From Candidatus Uhrbacteria bacterium (lineage in GTDB: Bacteria; Patescibacteriota; Patescibacteriia; UBA9934; UBA10169): 18,149 nucleotides of DNA. A program made the position numbers and the translations under genes. Each line of letters starts with the position of its first letter. Position 1 is the first letter of the stretch. Location of the stretch: assembly GCA_003505155.1 (NCBI GenBank), contig DNYJ01000026.1, forward strand, positions 1 to 18,149, written 5' to 3'. Shown here piece after piece: positions 6,102 through 13,063 of the stretch. The notes under the pieces were generated by a model. The model saw only the letters and a list, made by a program, of their open reading frames with translations, was not told the DNA's origin and did not search any database.

Positions 6102-7484
6102 ATGCAACCCATCCACGAACATCATTTCTATCAGTATCTCTCCTGCCCTAACTGGATCTATTGGGAACGGGAGGAGTGGAAGACGCTTGAGATGCTCGAG
6201 CGGCGGTTGATGATGGATGGGCTTTTGCCGGAAATGAATCGAAAGATTTTAGAGAGCCGAGGATATGACGAGGTGGACGAGGAAGATCACGAGGAAGCGT
6301 TCGCCCGAACCGTTCAACTGATGGAGCAGGGTGTGCCACGAATTCTCCACGGGGCGCTGGTTCATGGCCGCTATGTGTCGCGTCCTGATATTCTCGAGCG
6401 CGTCGAGGGACGCTCGCGGTTTGGCGATTACTACTACGTCGCCTGCGACATCAAACGTTCTCATCGTTTGACGCGCGAAGCGAAAGTCGCGGGCGTGTTT
6501 CATGCCGAGGTACTCGGTCTTATTCAGAACACGCGTCCAACGCAGGGGTACGTGATGGATCCCAAAGGTGACGTGCAAAGTTTTCTAATCAACGAGATCG
6601 AAGGCGAATATCACCTCACGCTCTTGCGGCTTGAGGAAACGCTTGAGGGCGACAAGCCGCGCGAGTTTCTCTCGTCGCATTGCAAGCGTTCACCCTGGTT
6701 CGCGCACTGCAAGCAGGGTGTGGAGTCCTGCGACCACCTCTCTCGCATCAACCGCATTTGGATTGAGGAGGTCGAGATGTTCGAGCGTGCCGGTTACAAG
6801 CGTGTATCACAGCTTGCCAAGGTGAAAAGCTCGACGCTTGAAAAAAACGTGCCGGGAATGAAACTCGAGCGTTTGCGGTTTCTTCATCGTCAGGCGCAAT
6901 CTCTCATTTCGGGCAAACACGATCTTGTCGAGCCTGTCGCGCTTCCTTCCGCCCCCGTCGAGCTCTATTTTGACATCGAGGCCGACCCCCTGCGCGATCT
7001 TGATTACCTCTTTGGCGTTCTCGAGATCGAGAATGGGAAGGAGACGTATCATGCGTTTCTCGCGAAAAGTCCCGGCGAGGAGGGTGAGGCTTGGGCGAAA
7101 TTTTTGACGTTCATGGCCGAGCATCCCGGTCCCGTTTACCACTATGGTTGGTACGAGATCGAGGTCGTCCGTCGGTTGGCACAGAAGTATGGGAGCGATG
7201 AAGCGCTCGTCGAAGCTCTTCTGAAGCGCATGGTGGATCTTCTCGGCCTTGTGCGCCCGAAGGTGATCTTCCCGCTTTCGTTTTACTCGCTCAAAGATTT
7301 GGCCGCCTACGCCGGTTTTTCCTGGCGCAATGCCGAGGCTTCCGGCGCCGGCTCGATTCTTTGGTATGAAGACTGGCTGGCGTTTAACGACGAGAAAAAA
7401 CTCAAGGATATTTTGGAGTATAATGAGGATGATGTTCGAGCAACTTATGTGCTCAAGAAATGGCTTGAGGAATACGCGACGTAG
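6102..7484 (+). CDS. TM0106-family RecB-like nuclease with RNase H-fold exonuclease domain
   Basis: A 460-residue protein. The N-terminal half has a PD-(D/E)XK (RecB-like) nuclease domain with CDIKRS (Asp116, Lys118). Cys15, Cys194, Cys203 and Cys210 are arranged as in the iron-sulphur nucleases AddB/Cas4 (one Cys early, three late). A helical, helix-hairpin-helix-like linker (about 225-265) follows. The C-terminal half is a DEDD-type 3'-5' exonuclease-like domain: YFDIEAD (Asp291, Glu293), HYGWYE, LKDLAAYAGFSW and YNEDDVRAT with the last Asp residues. A DNA or RNA processing role is expected. ATG 6102 is chosen for the promoter at 6087-6095; no ribosome binding site is present. It heads a seven-gene operon and ends two bases before the next ATG. 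Confidence 0.88.
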   Translation: MQPIHEHHFYQYLSCPNWIYWEREEWKTLEMLERRLMMDGLLPEMNRKILESRGYDEVDEEDHEEAFARTVQLMEQGVPRILHGALVHGRYVSRPDILERVEGRSRFGDYYYVACDIKRSHRLTREAKVAGVFHAEVLGLIQNTRPTQGYVMDPKGDVQSFLINEIEGEYHLTLLRLEETLEGDKPREFLSSHCKRSPWFAHCKQGVESCDHLSRINRIWIEEVEMFERAGYKRVSQLAKVKSSTLEKNVPGMKLERLRFLHRQAQSLISGKHDLVEPVALPSAPVELYFDIEADPLRDLDYLFGVLEIENGKETYHAFLAKSPGEEGEAWAKFLTFMAEHPGPVYHYGWYEIEVVRRLAQKYGSDEALVEALLKRMVDLLGLVRPKVIFPLSFYSLKDLAAYAGFSWRNAEASGAGSILWYEDWLAFNDEKKLKDILEYNEDDVRATYVLKKWLEEYAT

Positions 7485-7486
7485 GT

Positions 7487-8371
7487 ATGAAACTCATCTG
7501 GCTCAAACTGTTTGTCATCGTCGTTCTTCTTGGCGGGAGCTGGGCATTTTATTCGTTTGGGAGTCGGAAGGATGTCGTTTTTGAGGTTCCATCGGCCGTG
7601 TCGTTTGAGGAGGTTGTCGAGCAAGTTCGGAGTTCGGAGTTCGGAGTTCGGAGTAAGCAAATCGAACAAATCATTCCGGAAGAAGTTTCAAGATTTGAAG
7701 AAGATACACAGAAAGCGGAAGAGTCTTTGGAAGATCAACAAACAACGAGTTTGGCCGAAGGCGTCTCTCTACTTCCTCCCGAGGTCAATCTCGCCGTGCC
7801 GTTTACGTCCCAAGCGCCGTTTGCCAACTGGGACGAGGTGCATGAGGATACCTGCGAAGAAGCGTCTGTTTTGATGGTGCACGCGTTCTATGAGGGGCAG
7901 GCGCGCGGGACGATTGATCCGAACGTAGCCGAAGAAGTCCTGATGGATATGGTCGAAAGCGAGAATCTGATCTTTGGTTATTTTAAAGATACGACAGCCG
8001 AGGAGACGGCTCGATTTGTCAGAACTTACTACGGCCATGAACGTGTCGAAGTGCTCGACAATCCAAGTGTGGAAACGCTCAAGCGCCATCTTGCCGAAGG
8101 CCATCCCGTCATTGTTCCCGCGGCCGGTCGTATTTTGGCTAATCCCTTTTTCTCCGGCATCGGGCCGATCTATCACATGCTGGTTCTCAAGGGCTATACG
8201 AAAAACGGATTTATCGTGAACGATCCCGGCACGCGTCGCGGCGCCGACTGGGTTTACGAATATGAACACCTGATGTCGTCAATTCACGACTGGGTGGTTC
8301 CGGAGGGAATTGAGGATCATCCCGCCGACATCCCCGTTTCCGCTCGCAAGGCCATGGTTATTTATCCCTGA
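7487..8371 (+). CDS. C39-like cysteine peptidase, membrane anchored
   Basis: 294 residues. A signal anchor (about 5-24) is followed by a charged, low-complexity linker (about 35-95) and a C39-like peptidase domain (about 100-275). Visible catalytic features are Gln109 (VPFTSQAP), Cys123 in EDTCEEAS, His230 in YHMLVLKGY and Asn245/Asp246 in IVNDPG. Such domains cleave peptides or act as papain-fold peptidases outside the membrane; the substrate is not known. The linker contains four exact copies of a 7-base repeat (7625-7652), so a change in copy number would break the frame before the catalytic domain. It has no ribosome binding site and lies two bases after the nuclease stop. Confidence 0.87.
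   Translation: MKLIWLKLFVIVVLLGGSWAFYSFGSRKDVVFEVPSAVSFEEVVEQVRSSEFGVRSKQIEQIIPEEVSRFEEDTQKAEESLEDQQTTSLAEGVSLLPPEVNLAVPFTSQAPFANWDEVHEDTCEEASVLMVHAFYEGQARGTIDPNVAEEVLMDMVESENLIFGYFKDTTAEETARFVRTYYGHERVEVLDNPSVETLKRHLAEGHPVIVPAAGRILANPFFSGIGPIYHMLVLKGYTKNGFIVNDPGTRRGADWVYEYEHLMSSIHDWVVPEGIEDHPADIPVSARKAMVIYP
7625..7652 (+). repeat. Four tandem copies of GTTCGGA in the C39-like peptidase gene
   Basis: GTTCGGA occurs four times without interruption. Seven is not a multiple of three, so gain or loss of one unit shifts the frame. The repeat lies in the linker-coding part, after the membrane anchor and before the catalytic domain. That is the arrangement of a contingency locus, although it could be neutral. 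Confidence 0.8.
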
Positions 8372-8376
8372 CGAAT

Positions 8377-8856
8377 ATGTTTCTCGCAGATCTTCTTCTT
8401 GGTGCCGCTCTCTCCGGTCTTGTCGGATTTTTTCTTGCGATCCCGGCCATCGTTCTTGAGTGGCGCGCCCACAGCCACGAACATCATCTTCCCATTCTTG
8501 TGGACATCAAATGCCGCTGGCCATTGCGAAGTCTGACTCATCGGGAGCTATTTTTCGTGGCGCTCGCAATCCATCTCATTCTCGCCACGCTCTTCGGACT
8601 CATCTACGTCGTTTTTGTCGAGCGTGGATGGTTGTTCGTAACCCACTCACCTTATACGATCCTCTCGCTTCTTGTTTATGCTGTGCTCTCTTGGATGGTG
8701 GTGATGCTTATCATCTTTCCCTTGATCGGATTTGGGTTTTTTGGTAGGCGCGAAGAAGGTCTCGTGTGGGCGGAAATTCTCTCGACGCATCTCGTGCTTG
8801 GCATCGCGATGTGGCTTCTTGTCCAGTGGTTCCAGCCGGCGTACTTCGCCATCTAG
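8377..8856 (+). CDS. Four-helix integral membrane protein of unknown function
   Basis: 159 residues with hydrophobic helices at about 3-27, 60-82, 92-120 and 130-153. A His-rich cytoplasmic or periplasmic loop (RAHSHEHHLP, about 30-39) follows the first helix. No family is recognised. The first helices could form a small channel or chaperone; the His cluster could bind metal. It starts five bases after the peptidase stop and ends one base before xseA, so it is part of the operon. Confidence 0.8.
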   Translation: MFLADLLLGAALSGLVGFFLAIPAIVLEWRAHSHEHHLPILVDIKCRWPLRSLTHRELFFVALAIHLILATLFGLIYVVFVERGWLFVTHSPYTILSLLVYAVLSWMVVMLIIFPLIGFGFFGRREEGLVWAEILSTHLVLGIAMWLLVQWFQPAYFAI

Positions 8857-8857
8857 T

Positions 8858-10033
8858 ATGCAAACACTTTCCGTATCGGACTACCTTGCTTTGGTCAACG
8901 AGACGTTGGCTTTGATTCCGTCTGAAGCCCATCTTATCGAGGGCGAAGTGTCCGATTATCGCGTGAGTCAGGGCAAATGGGTAACGTTTACGCTCAAGGA
9001 TGAGGAGAAAGACGCCGTCTTGCCGTGCTTTGGAACGACGTTTCAACTCACGCTTCCGCTTGAAAACGGTATGCGCGTTCAAGTGAAAGGGTACTCGCGC
9101 GTCTATGAACGGTTCGGCAAGTTCAGTTTGAACGTGCGCGAGGTCGAGCCGGTGGGCGAGGGAGCTTTGCGCAAGGCCTACGAGATGCTTAAACGCAAGC
9201 TCGAAGCCGAGGGGCTTTTCGACGCGTCGCGCAAGCGAACTCTGCCGAGGTTTCCTTCGCGCGTCGGCCTCATTACGTCTCGTGAAGCGGCGGCGTACAC
9301 GGACTTTCTGCGCATCGCGAACAATCGCTTTGGCGGCTCTGTCATTTCGCTTGTGCCGGTTCACGTTCAGGGGCAATACGCCGTGGAGGAGATTTTGAGC
9401 GCATTTGCCTATTTCGATGCGCTTGAGGTAGAGGTTCGGCCGGAGCTCATTGTCTTGACACGCGGCGGCGGATCGCTGGAGGATCTTCATGCGTTCAACG
9501 ACGAGCGCGTGGCGCGTGCGGTGTTTGGCTCCGCGGTTCCGGTTGTCGTCGGTGTCGGACACGAACGCGACGAGTCGCTTGCGGATTTTGCGGCAGACGT
9601 TCGAGCCTCGACACCTTCAAATGCCGCCGAGCTCGTGTTTCCGGATCGAACACAAATTGTGTACGAGCTTACAACCTCGACGGATCTCATGGAGTCTCGA
9701 CTTCGTCAGGCTCTCGACGAACGCTCTGCCGTGGTTTCTCATGCGGGGCATGCGATGACGGTTTTTTTCGAACGCCTCTCGCACGTTGTTTTTGATCTTG
9801 CCACACGCTTGTCTCGCGCGTATCAAGAATGTCTTCTTCGGATGGGAGAATCTGTTGTGCACGCCGAGCAAATCTTGCGCCAAGTGGATCCCAAGCGCGT
9901 GCTTTCGCGCGGGTACAGTCTTGTCAAAGTTGGTGGCGTGCTCATTAAAGACACCTCGAGACTTGAGATAGGAACGGATGTTCAGGTACAATTGGCGCGC
10001 GGTTTATTTTCAGCGGAAGTGACAGAACTCTGA
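8858..10033 (+). CDS. xseA: Exodeoxyribonuclease VII large subunit
   Basis: 391 residues, shorter than the roughly 450 of Escherichia coli. An N-terminal OB-fold (about 1-97) precedes the catalytic domain, with GLITS (137-141), RGGGS (202-206), GVGHERD (232-238) and STPSNAAEL (251-259). A shortened helical region and a C-terminal segment (SRGYSLV near 353) follow. Exonuclease VII degrades single-stranded DNA from both ends to oligonucleotides and acts in mismatch repair and recombination as a complex with XseB, encoded next. ATG 8858 is chosen because it overlaps nothing upstream and matches the family N-terminus; the longer frame from 8732 runs through the previous gene. There is no ribosome binding site, so coupling is likely. 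Confidence 0.96.
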   Translation: MQTLSVSDYLALVNETLALIPSEAHLIEGEVSDYRVSQGKWVTFTLKDEEKDAVLPCFGTTFQLTLPLENGMRVQVKGYSRVYERFGKFSLNVREVEPVGEGALRKAYEMLKRKLEAEGLFDASRKRTLPRFPSRVGLITSREAAAYTDFLRIANNRFGGSVISLVPVHVQGQYAVEEILSAFAYFDALEVEVRPELIVLTRGGGSLEDLHAFNDERVARAVFGSAVPVVVGVGHERDESLADFAADVRASTPSNAAELVFPDRTQIVYELTTSTDLMESRLRQALDERSAVVSHAGHAMTVFFERLSHVVFDLATRLSRAYQECLLRMGESVVHAEQILRQVDPKRVLSRGYSLVKVGGVLIKDTSRLEIGTDVQVQLARGLFSAEVTEL

Positions 10034-10034
10034 T

Positions 10035-10238
10035 ATGCCTCCAAAAAAATCCGAACCATCCTTTGCCAAAACTTTTGAGGAGCTGGAAGAGATTACGGCG
10101 TGGTTTGAGCGCGACGATGTGGATCTCGAAGAAGGTCTCAAAAAATTCGAACGCGGGCTGGAGCTTGCCAAGGCATGCAAGGATCTGCTCAAGAATGTCG
10201 AGAATAAGGTGGAAGAAATCAAAAAGAAATTTGAGTGA
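10035..10238 (+). CDS. xseB: Exodeoxyribonuclease VII small subunit
   Basis: 67 residues, the usual size (about 60-85). FAKTFEELEEITAWFE...DLEEGLKKFERGLELAKACKDLL is the typical helical hairpin that binds the helices of XseA. The gene begins one base after xseA and ends one base before the holin-like gene, so subunit production is probably coupled. Confidence 0.95.
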   Translation: MPPKKSEPSFAKTFEELEEITAWFERDDVDLEEGLKKFERGLELAKACKDLLKNVENKVEEIKKKFE

Positions 10239-10239
10239 T

Positions 10240-10590
10240 ATGCTTTTGCTTCTCCGCTGGGTCATCAACGCCGTTCTCCTCCTCCTCGCCGCTTCGCTCG
10301 TGCCAGGGTTTGAGGTGAATGGATTCTACGCGGCGCTCATCGCAGCTCTGGTGCTTGGCCTTGTCAACGCGATTCTTCGTCCGCTGATTTTTGTTCTCAC
10401 GCTTCCCGTTACGGTCATGACGCTCGGCCTCTTTGCGCTGGTCTTGAACGCGGGAATGGTGTGGCTCATGTCTACGATCGTGAAGGGAATCGTTCTTGAG
10501 GGATTTGTTCCCGCCGTTCTTGTCGGCATTGTGATGTGGCTTGGCGGGTGGGCGACGAGCGCATTAATCAAAGAAGCGCGTCAGAGCTAA
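10240..10590 (+). CDS. Phage holin family 4-like membrane protein
   Basis: 116 residues with four hydrophobic helices and the conserved pattern NAILRPLIFVLTLPVTVMTLGLFALVLNAG (about 44-73; key residues N44, P48, L52, P56, T59, G62, N69), typical of the widespread 'mycobacterial 4 TMS phage holin' (PF04020) family. Despite the name, it is a common chromosomal protein of unknown function, and nothing here indicates a prophage. ATG 10240 is used: it follows the xseB stop directly, and the longer frame runs through xseB. The stop codon lies in the loop of a small hairpin with a T run. Confidence 0.9.
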   Translation: MLLLLRWVINAVLLLLAASLVPGFEVNGFYAALIAALVLGLVNAILRPLIFVLTLPVTVMTLGLFALVLNAGMVWLMSTIVKGIVLEGFVPAVLVGIVMWLGGWATSALIKEARQS

Positions 10591-10602
10591 GGCTCTTTTT
10601 TT
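10583..10602 (+). terminator. Small hairpin with T7 before the UMP kinase gene
   Basis: AGAGC, loop TAAG and GCTCT are followed by a run of seven T that abuts the ATG at 10603. The stem is only five pairs. It may attenuate read-through into the UMP kinase gene or be incidental; no ribosome binding site fits between it and the start. Confidence 0.35.
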
Positions 10603-11295
10603 ATGTCCAAAAAAGGAAATCTGTACATCTTGTCGCTTGGAGGTTCTATGATTGTTCCAAACGGAGGCATTAACGTCCGTTTTTTGAAACAATTTACCGT
10701 GATGATTCATCGGCGCGTCAAACTGGGCGATCGGTTTATCATTGTCTGCGGAGGTGGCGCGACGGCACGGCATTACATCGAGGCGGGTTCGAAAGTCACA
10801 AAGATCACGGACGAAGATCTCGATTGGATCGGTATTCACGCCACGCGTTTGAACGCGCATCTTCTTCGCACGCTTCTGCGCGACGTGGCGCATCCGGTCG
10901 TCATCAAGAACCCAACGCGACGTCCCAAATGGCGGAAGCCGGTTTTGGTTGGCGCTGGCTGGCGTCCGGGAAGATCCACGGATCATAGCGCTACGATGTT
11001 GGCCAAGATGCTCGGAGCGAACACCGTTGTGAACATTTCCAACATTGATCGGCTCTATGATCGGGATCCGAATAAGCATGATGACGCTCGCCCCGTCTTG
11101 GAGATGCGTTGGAGCGAGTATCGGAAGATGGTTGGGAATGTCTGGAGCCCGGGTCTCAACGCCCCATTTGATCCCATCGCCTCGCGGGTTGCTCAAAGCG
11201 CGGGACTTGAAGTCATTCTCGTCGGCGGCAAAAGCGTGGCAAACATCGAGAAGATTTTTCAAGGGGAAAAGTATAAAGGGAGCGTCATCCGTTAG
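10603..11295 (+). CDS. pyrH: Archaeal-type UMP kinase (amino acid kinase family)
   Basis: 230 residues. It phosphorylates UMP to UDP with ATP in pyrimidine nucleotide synthesis. The N-terminal LGGS (12-15) and GGGATAR (50-56) bind phosphate and substrate. GWRPGRSTDHSA (119-130), NISNIDRLYDRDP (144-156) and GLNAPFDPIA (184-193) form the nucleotide- and metal-binding parts. The sequence is closer to the archaeal branch than to the bacterial PyrH (which has GTGNPFFTTD), a pattern known for CPR bacteria. An extra basic stretch (NPTRRPKWRK, 103-112) is noticeable. There is no ribosome binding site: seven T precede the ATG. It is the last gene of the operon begun at 6102. Confidence 0.85.
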   Translation: MSKKGNLYILSLGGSMIVPNGGINVRFLKQFTVMIHRRVKLGDRFIIVCGGGATARHYIEAGSKVTKITDEDLDWIGIHATRLNAHLLRTLLRDVAHPVVIKNPTRRPKWRKPVLVGAGWRPGRSTDHSATMLAKMLGANTVVNISNIDRLYDRDPNKHDDARPVLEMRWSEYRKMVGNVWSPGLNAPFDPIASRVAQSAGLEVILVGGKSVANIEKIFQGEKYKGSVIR

Positions 11296-11298
11296 ATT

Positions 11299-11347
11299 CC
11301 CCTCCACTAAATTTAGCCAAACAGGGTAACGACCCGGGTCGTGACCC
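11299..11347. repeat. Palindromic repeat element, partial copy
   Basis: A 20-base arm (CCCCTCCACTAAATTTAGCC, 11299-11318) is followed by AAA and a 24-base near-perfect palindrome (11324-11347, one mismatch). The arm matches, with one extra C and one substitution, the outer arm of the complete element at 12254-12339. Here the closing outer arm is absent. It may also end the UMP kinase transcript as a hairpin. Confidence 0.55.
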
Positions 11348-11388
11348 GCTATCTACCTTGAAGTTCTCTATTATCTTCCGTTGCTCCC

Positions 11389-11427
11389 AAAAAACGAAGA
11401 ACCCCGGCACGAGAGGAGGAGCCGGGG
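11389..11427 (-). terminator. Rho-independent terminator of the leftward lipoprotein gene
   Basis: On the minus strand, GCCGGGG pairs perfectly with CCCCGGC around a 12-base loop, followed by TTCTTCGTTTTTT. It lies about 50 bases after the stop codon of the lipoprotein gene. Confidence 0.8.
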
Positions 11428-11475
11428 CTCATCGTTCGCACGGGGGTGAGGGTTGGTGGAGGCGAGGAAATGTAG

Positions 11476-12120
11476 CTACTCGCCGAGGAACCGATCGAGG
11501 GCGCGGACGCTCTTGTTGTAGATGTCCTGCCAGTGGGCGTGGTGTTCCACACCTTCGTCCTCGGCGAACCCATCTTGCCAGCGGAGGATCTGGGCCTTCT
11601 CGTCCCCGACGGCGAAGTTGACGCAACCGTCGAGTCTTTCGTCGCTGAAGCTGACGAGGGATGCGTCGTCGTGCGTGCCATCGGGGCGCGTCCAGAAGTT
11701 CAGGGACGCATCGCTGGAGACCATCGGCGCCCAGTATCGCACCGAGTAGCGGATGCCGCCGGAGCGGAAGACGATCAGGAAACTACCGTTTCCCATCGGC
11801 TCCGGCTCGTTCCGGTCGTGCATCTCGTACTGGAGGAAGCGATCCGTGTGCCCCTTCTCGATGCTCTCGACGGTGCGCTCGATGACCGAGCGTACGAGCT
11901 CCGCGGAGACGGCCTCGCTTAGGCAGGTGGGCTTCTTGACCTCCTCGACGGTGGGTTCGATCAGATCGGTCTGCTCCTCGGTGGCGATCTCGACGACCTT
12001 GCCGGGCGAGGTGAAGACGACGTGCTCCGCCTCGACCTGATCAGGCTGGTCGGTGGAGGTGCAGGCGGTGAGGGAGATGGAGAGGGTGGTCAGGAGGAGG
12101 GGAAGGGTCAGGGTGCGCAT
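11476..12120 (-). CDS. Predicted lipoprotein of unknown function
   Basis: 214 residues. A textbook lipoprotein signal ends in LTAC (Cys20), followed by a Thr/Ser/Glu-rich linker to about residue 60 and a globular part of about 150 residues. Two Cys (about 65 and 165) could form a disulphide. The globular part has alternating beta-like segments (SFLIVFRSGG, IRYSVRYWAP) and conserved-looking Trp, but I recognise no family. ATG 12118-12120 is chosen for the GGAGGAA just upstream and because the signal peptide starts there. C-ending codons dominate (ACC, CTC, GTC, ATC), unlike the neighbouring pyrH and rplJ. The gene is monocistronic with a consensus promoter and terminator, and lies between two copies of a palindromic repeat. 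Confidence 0.8.
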   Translation of the reverse strand: MRTLTLPLLLTTLSISLTACTSTDQPDQVEAEHVVFTSPGKVVEIATEEQTDLIEPTVEEVKKPTCLSEAVSAELVRSVIERTVESIEKGHTDRFLQYEMHDRNEPEPMGNGSFLIVFRSGGIRYSVRYWAPMVSSDASLNFWTRPDGTHDDASLVSFSDERLDGCVNFAVGDEKAQILRWQDGFAEDEGVEHHAHWQDIYNKSVRALDRFLGE

Positions 12121-12200
12121 GAGTTCCTCCGCGCGGGTTGTGGGAGCATGGCTTCGATCCAAAAAGCTACCGGAACCTCACTTTCAAAGAACAAGGCGGA

Positions 12201-12229
12201 AAAATATCAGAAAATCTGGGTTTTGTCAA
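12201..12229 (-). promoter_or_regulatory. Consensus promoter of the lipoprotein gene
   Basis: On the minus strand, TTGACA (12229-12224), exactly 17 bases and TATTTT (12206-12201). The -35 is a perfect consensus. Transcription would start near 12194, giving a leader of about 74 bases that ends in a GGAGGAA ribosome binding site. Confidence 0.7.
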
Positions 12230-12253
12230 TCTGAAATAGGCGATCCGGTATTT

Positions 12254-12339
12254 CCCCTCACTAAACTTAGCCAAAAAATTAACCAGCTCCTGAGCTAGCT
12301 CAGGAGCTGGTTAAAAACGGGGCTAAATTTAGTGAGGGG
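12254..12339. repeat. Nested palindromic element with perfect 36-bp core
   Basis: A perfect 36-base palindrome (12279-12314, two 18-base halves with no loop) is framed by outer inverted arms of 19 bases (12254-12272 and 12321-12339) with one mismatch. The mismatch is C-A when transcribed rightward but G-T when transcribed leftward. It is followed by a T run on the right. The outer arm recurs at 11299. It lies between the leftward lipoprotein promoter and the rplJ promoter, so it may insulate the two, or it is a mobile palindromic element. Confidence 0.75.
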
Positions 12340-12370
12340 TTTTGTTGAGTGTATGTCGAATGGTTATGCA

Positions 12371-12399
12371 TTGACGCTGGAGAGTGCTTCTGGCATACT
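12371..12399 (+). promoter_or_regulatory. Promoter of the rplJ-rplL operon
   Basis: TTGACG (12371-12376), 17 bases and CATACT (12394-12399), with TGG just before the -10 as an extended element. The expected start is near 12406. That coincides with the beginning of the structured leader described next, and the agreement supports both. Confidence 0.75.
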
Positions 12400-12405
12400 C
12401 CTTTC

Positions 12406-12510
12406 CACGAAGCCATAGACAACGAGTGGGCTCGCGCCGTAAATCTCGTCGAGGCAAGAATGACCGCTTTTTGGTCTCTTTGTCTACGGCACACGCCGTG
12501 GCTTTGTTTT
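12406..12510 (+). ncRNA. L10 leader with overlapping attenuator terminator
   Basis: A structured leader upstream of rplJ. A long-range helix joins 12412-12422 (GCCATAGACAA) with 12480-12490 (TTGTCTACGGC), ten of eleven pairs. It encloses small hairpins (CGAG-TGGG-CTCG at 12423-12434; GACC/GGTC at 12462-12476). The 3' strand of this helix overlaps a terminator: CTACGGC (12484-12490) pairs with GCCGTGG (12495-12501) around ACAC, followed by CTTTGTTTT. The two structures exclude each other, the layout of ribosomal protein L10 leaders, in which the L10(L12)n complex bound to the leader represses its own operon. The exact Rfam match was not tested. Confidence 0.65.
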
Positions 12511-12541
12511 AAAGGTCGAAACAAGAAAGGAAAAAACACTT

Positions 12542-13060
12542 ATGGCAAAAACACGTCAGCAAAAAGAAGAGTTGATCGCACAAATCAAGGAGAGGCTTTC
12601 CCGCGCCAAGTCGGTTGCGTTCGCGCAGATCTCCGGCTACACCATGGCGGATGCCAATAGGCTTCGCGATGAAGCGGCAAAGGAAGGGCTCGAAACGGGA
12701 ATCGTCAAAAAAACCTTGCTTCAGATCGCCGCAAAGGACTCCGGCGTCGAGGGCCTTGATGTACTCCCGGGTTCTACGCTTGCTATTTTCGGCTATGAAG
12801 ATGAGATCGCTCCGGCTCGTCTCCTCGCGAAGTTTCTCAAAGGCCGTGAAGCGATGTCGATCTCGGCCGGCATCATTGACGGTAAGCTCGTGGCGGCTGA
12901 AACGGTGAAAGCGTACGCGGCTTTGCCGTCCCATAAGGAACTTTTGGCCAAGCTAGTCGGTTCAATCAACGCGCCGGTCTCCGGCTTCGTAAACGTGCTT
13001 GCGGGCAACCTTCGCGGGTTGGTCCAAGTTCTTAATTCAATCAAAGAAAGTAAAGCGTAA
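12542..13060 (+). CDS. rplJ: 50S ribosomal protein L10
   Basis: 172 residues, the normal length. L10 forms the base of the ribosomal stalk, binding 23S rRNA through its N-terminal domain and L7/L12 dimers through its C-terminal helix. The N-terminal MAKTRQQKEELIAQIKERLS, the AFAQISGYTMADANRLRDEA block (about 26-45), the TLLQIAAKD segment and the terminal helix (LNSIKESKA) are typical. AAAGGAAAAAAC precedes the ATG as a ribosome binding site. It is followed after three bases by rplL, the standard operon order. It is probably autoregulated through the leader at 12406-12510. Confidence 0.96.
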   Translation: MAKTRQQKEELIAQIKERLSRAKSVAFAQISGYTMADANRLRDEAAKEGLETGIVKKTLLQIAAKDSGVEGLDVLPGSTLAIFGYEDEIAPARLLAKFLKGREAMSISAGIIDGKLVAAETVKAYAALPSHKELLAKLVGSINAPVSGFVNVLAGNLRGLVQVLNSIKESKA

Positions 13061-13063
13061 TTT

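Noticed and set aside
7625..7652. Short tandem repeat as a CRISPR array
   Set aside because: The units are seven bases long without spacers, and no cas gene is present. The Cas4-like Cys pattern in the TM0106 nuclease belongs to a different, widespread family.
10240..10590. Holin-like gene as evidence of a prophage
   Set aside because: PF04020-type proteins are common in chromosomes. No lysin, integrase, capsid or portal gene is nearby, and the gene sits in a housekeeping operon.
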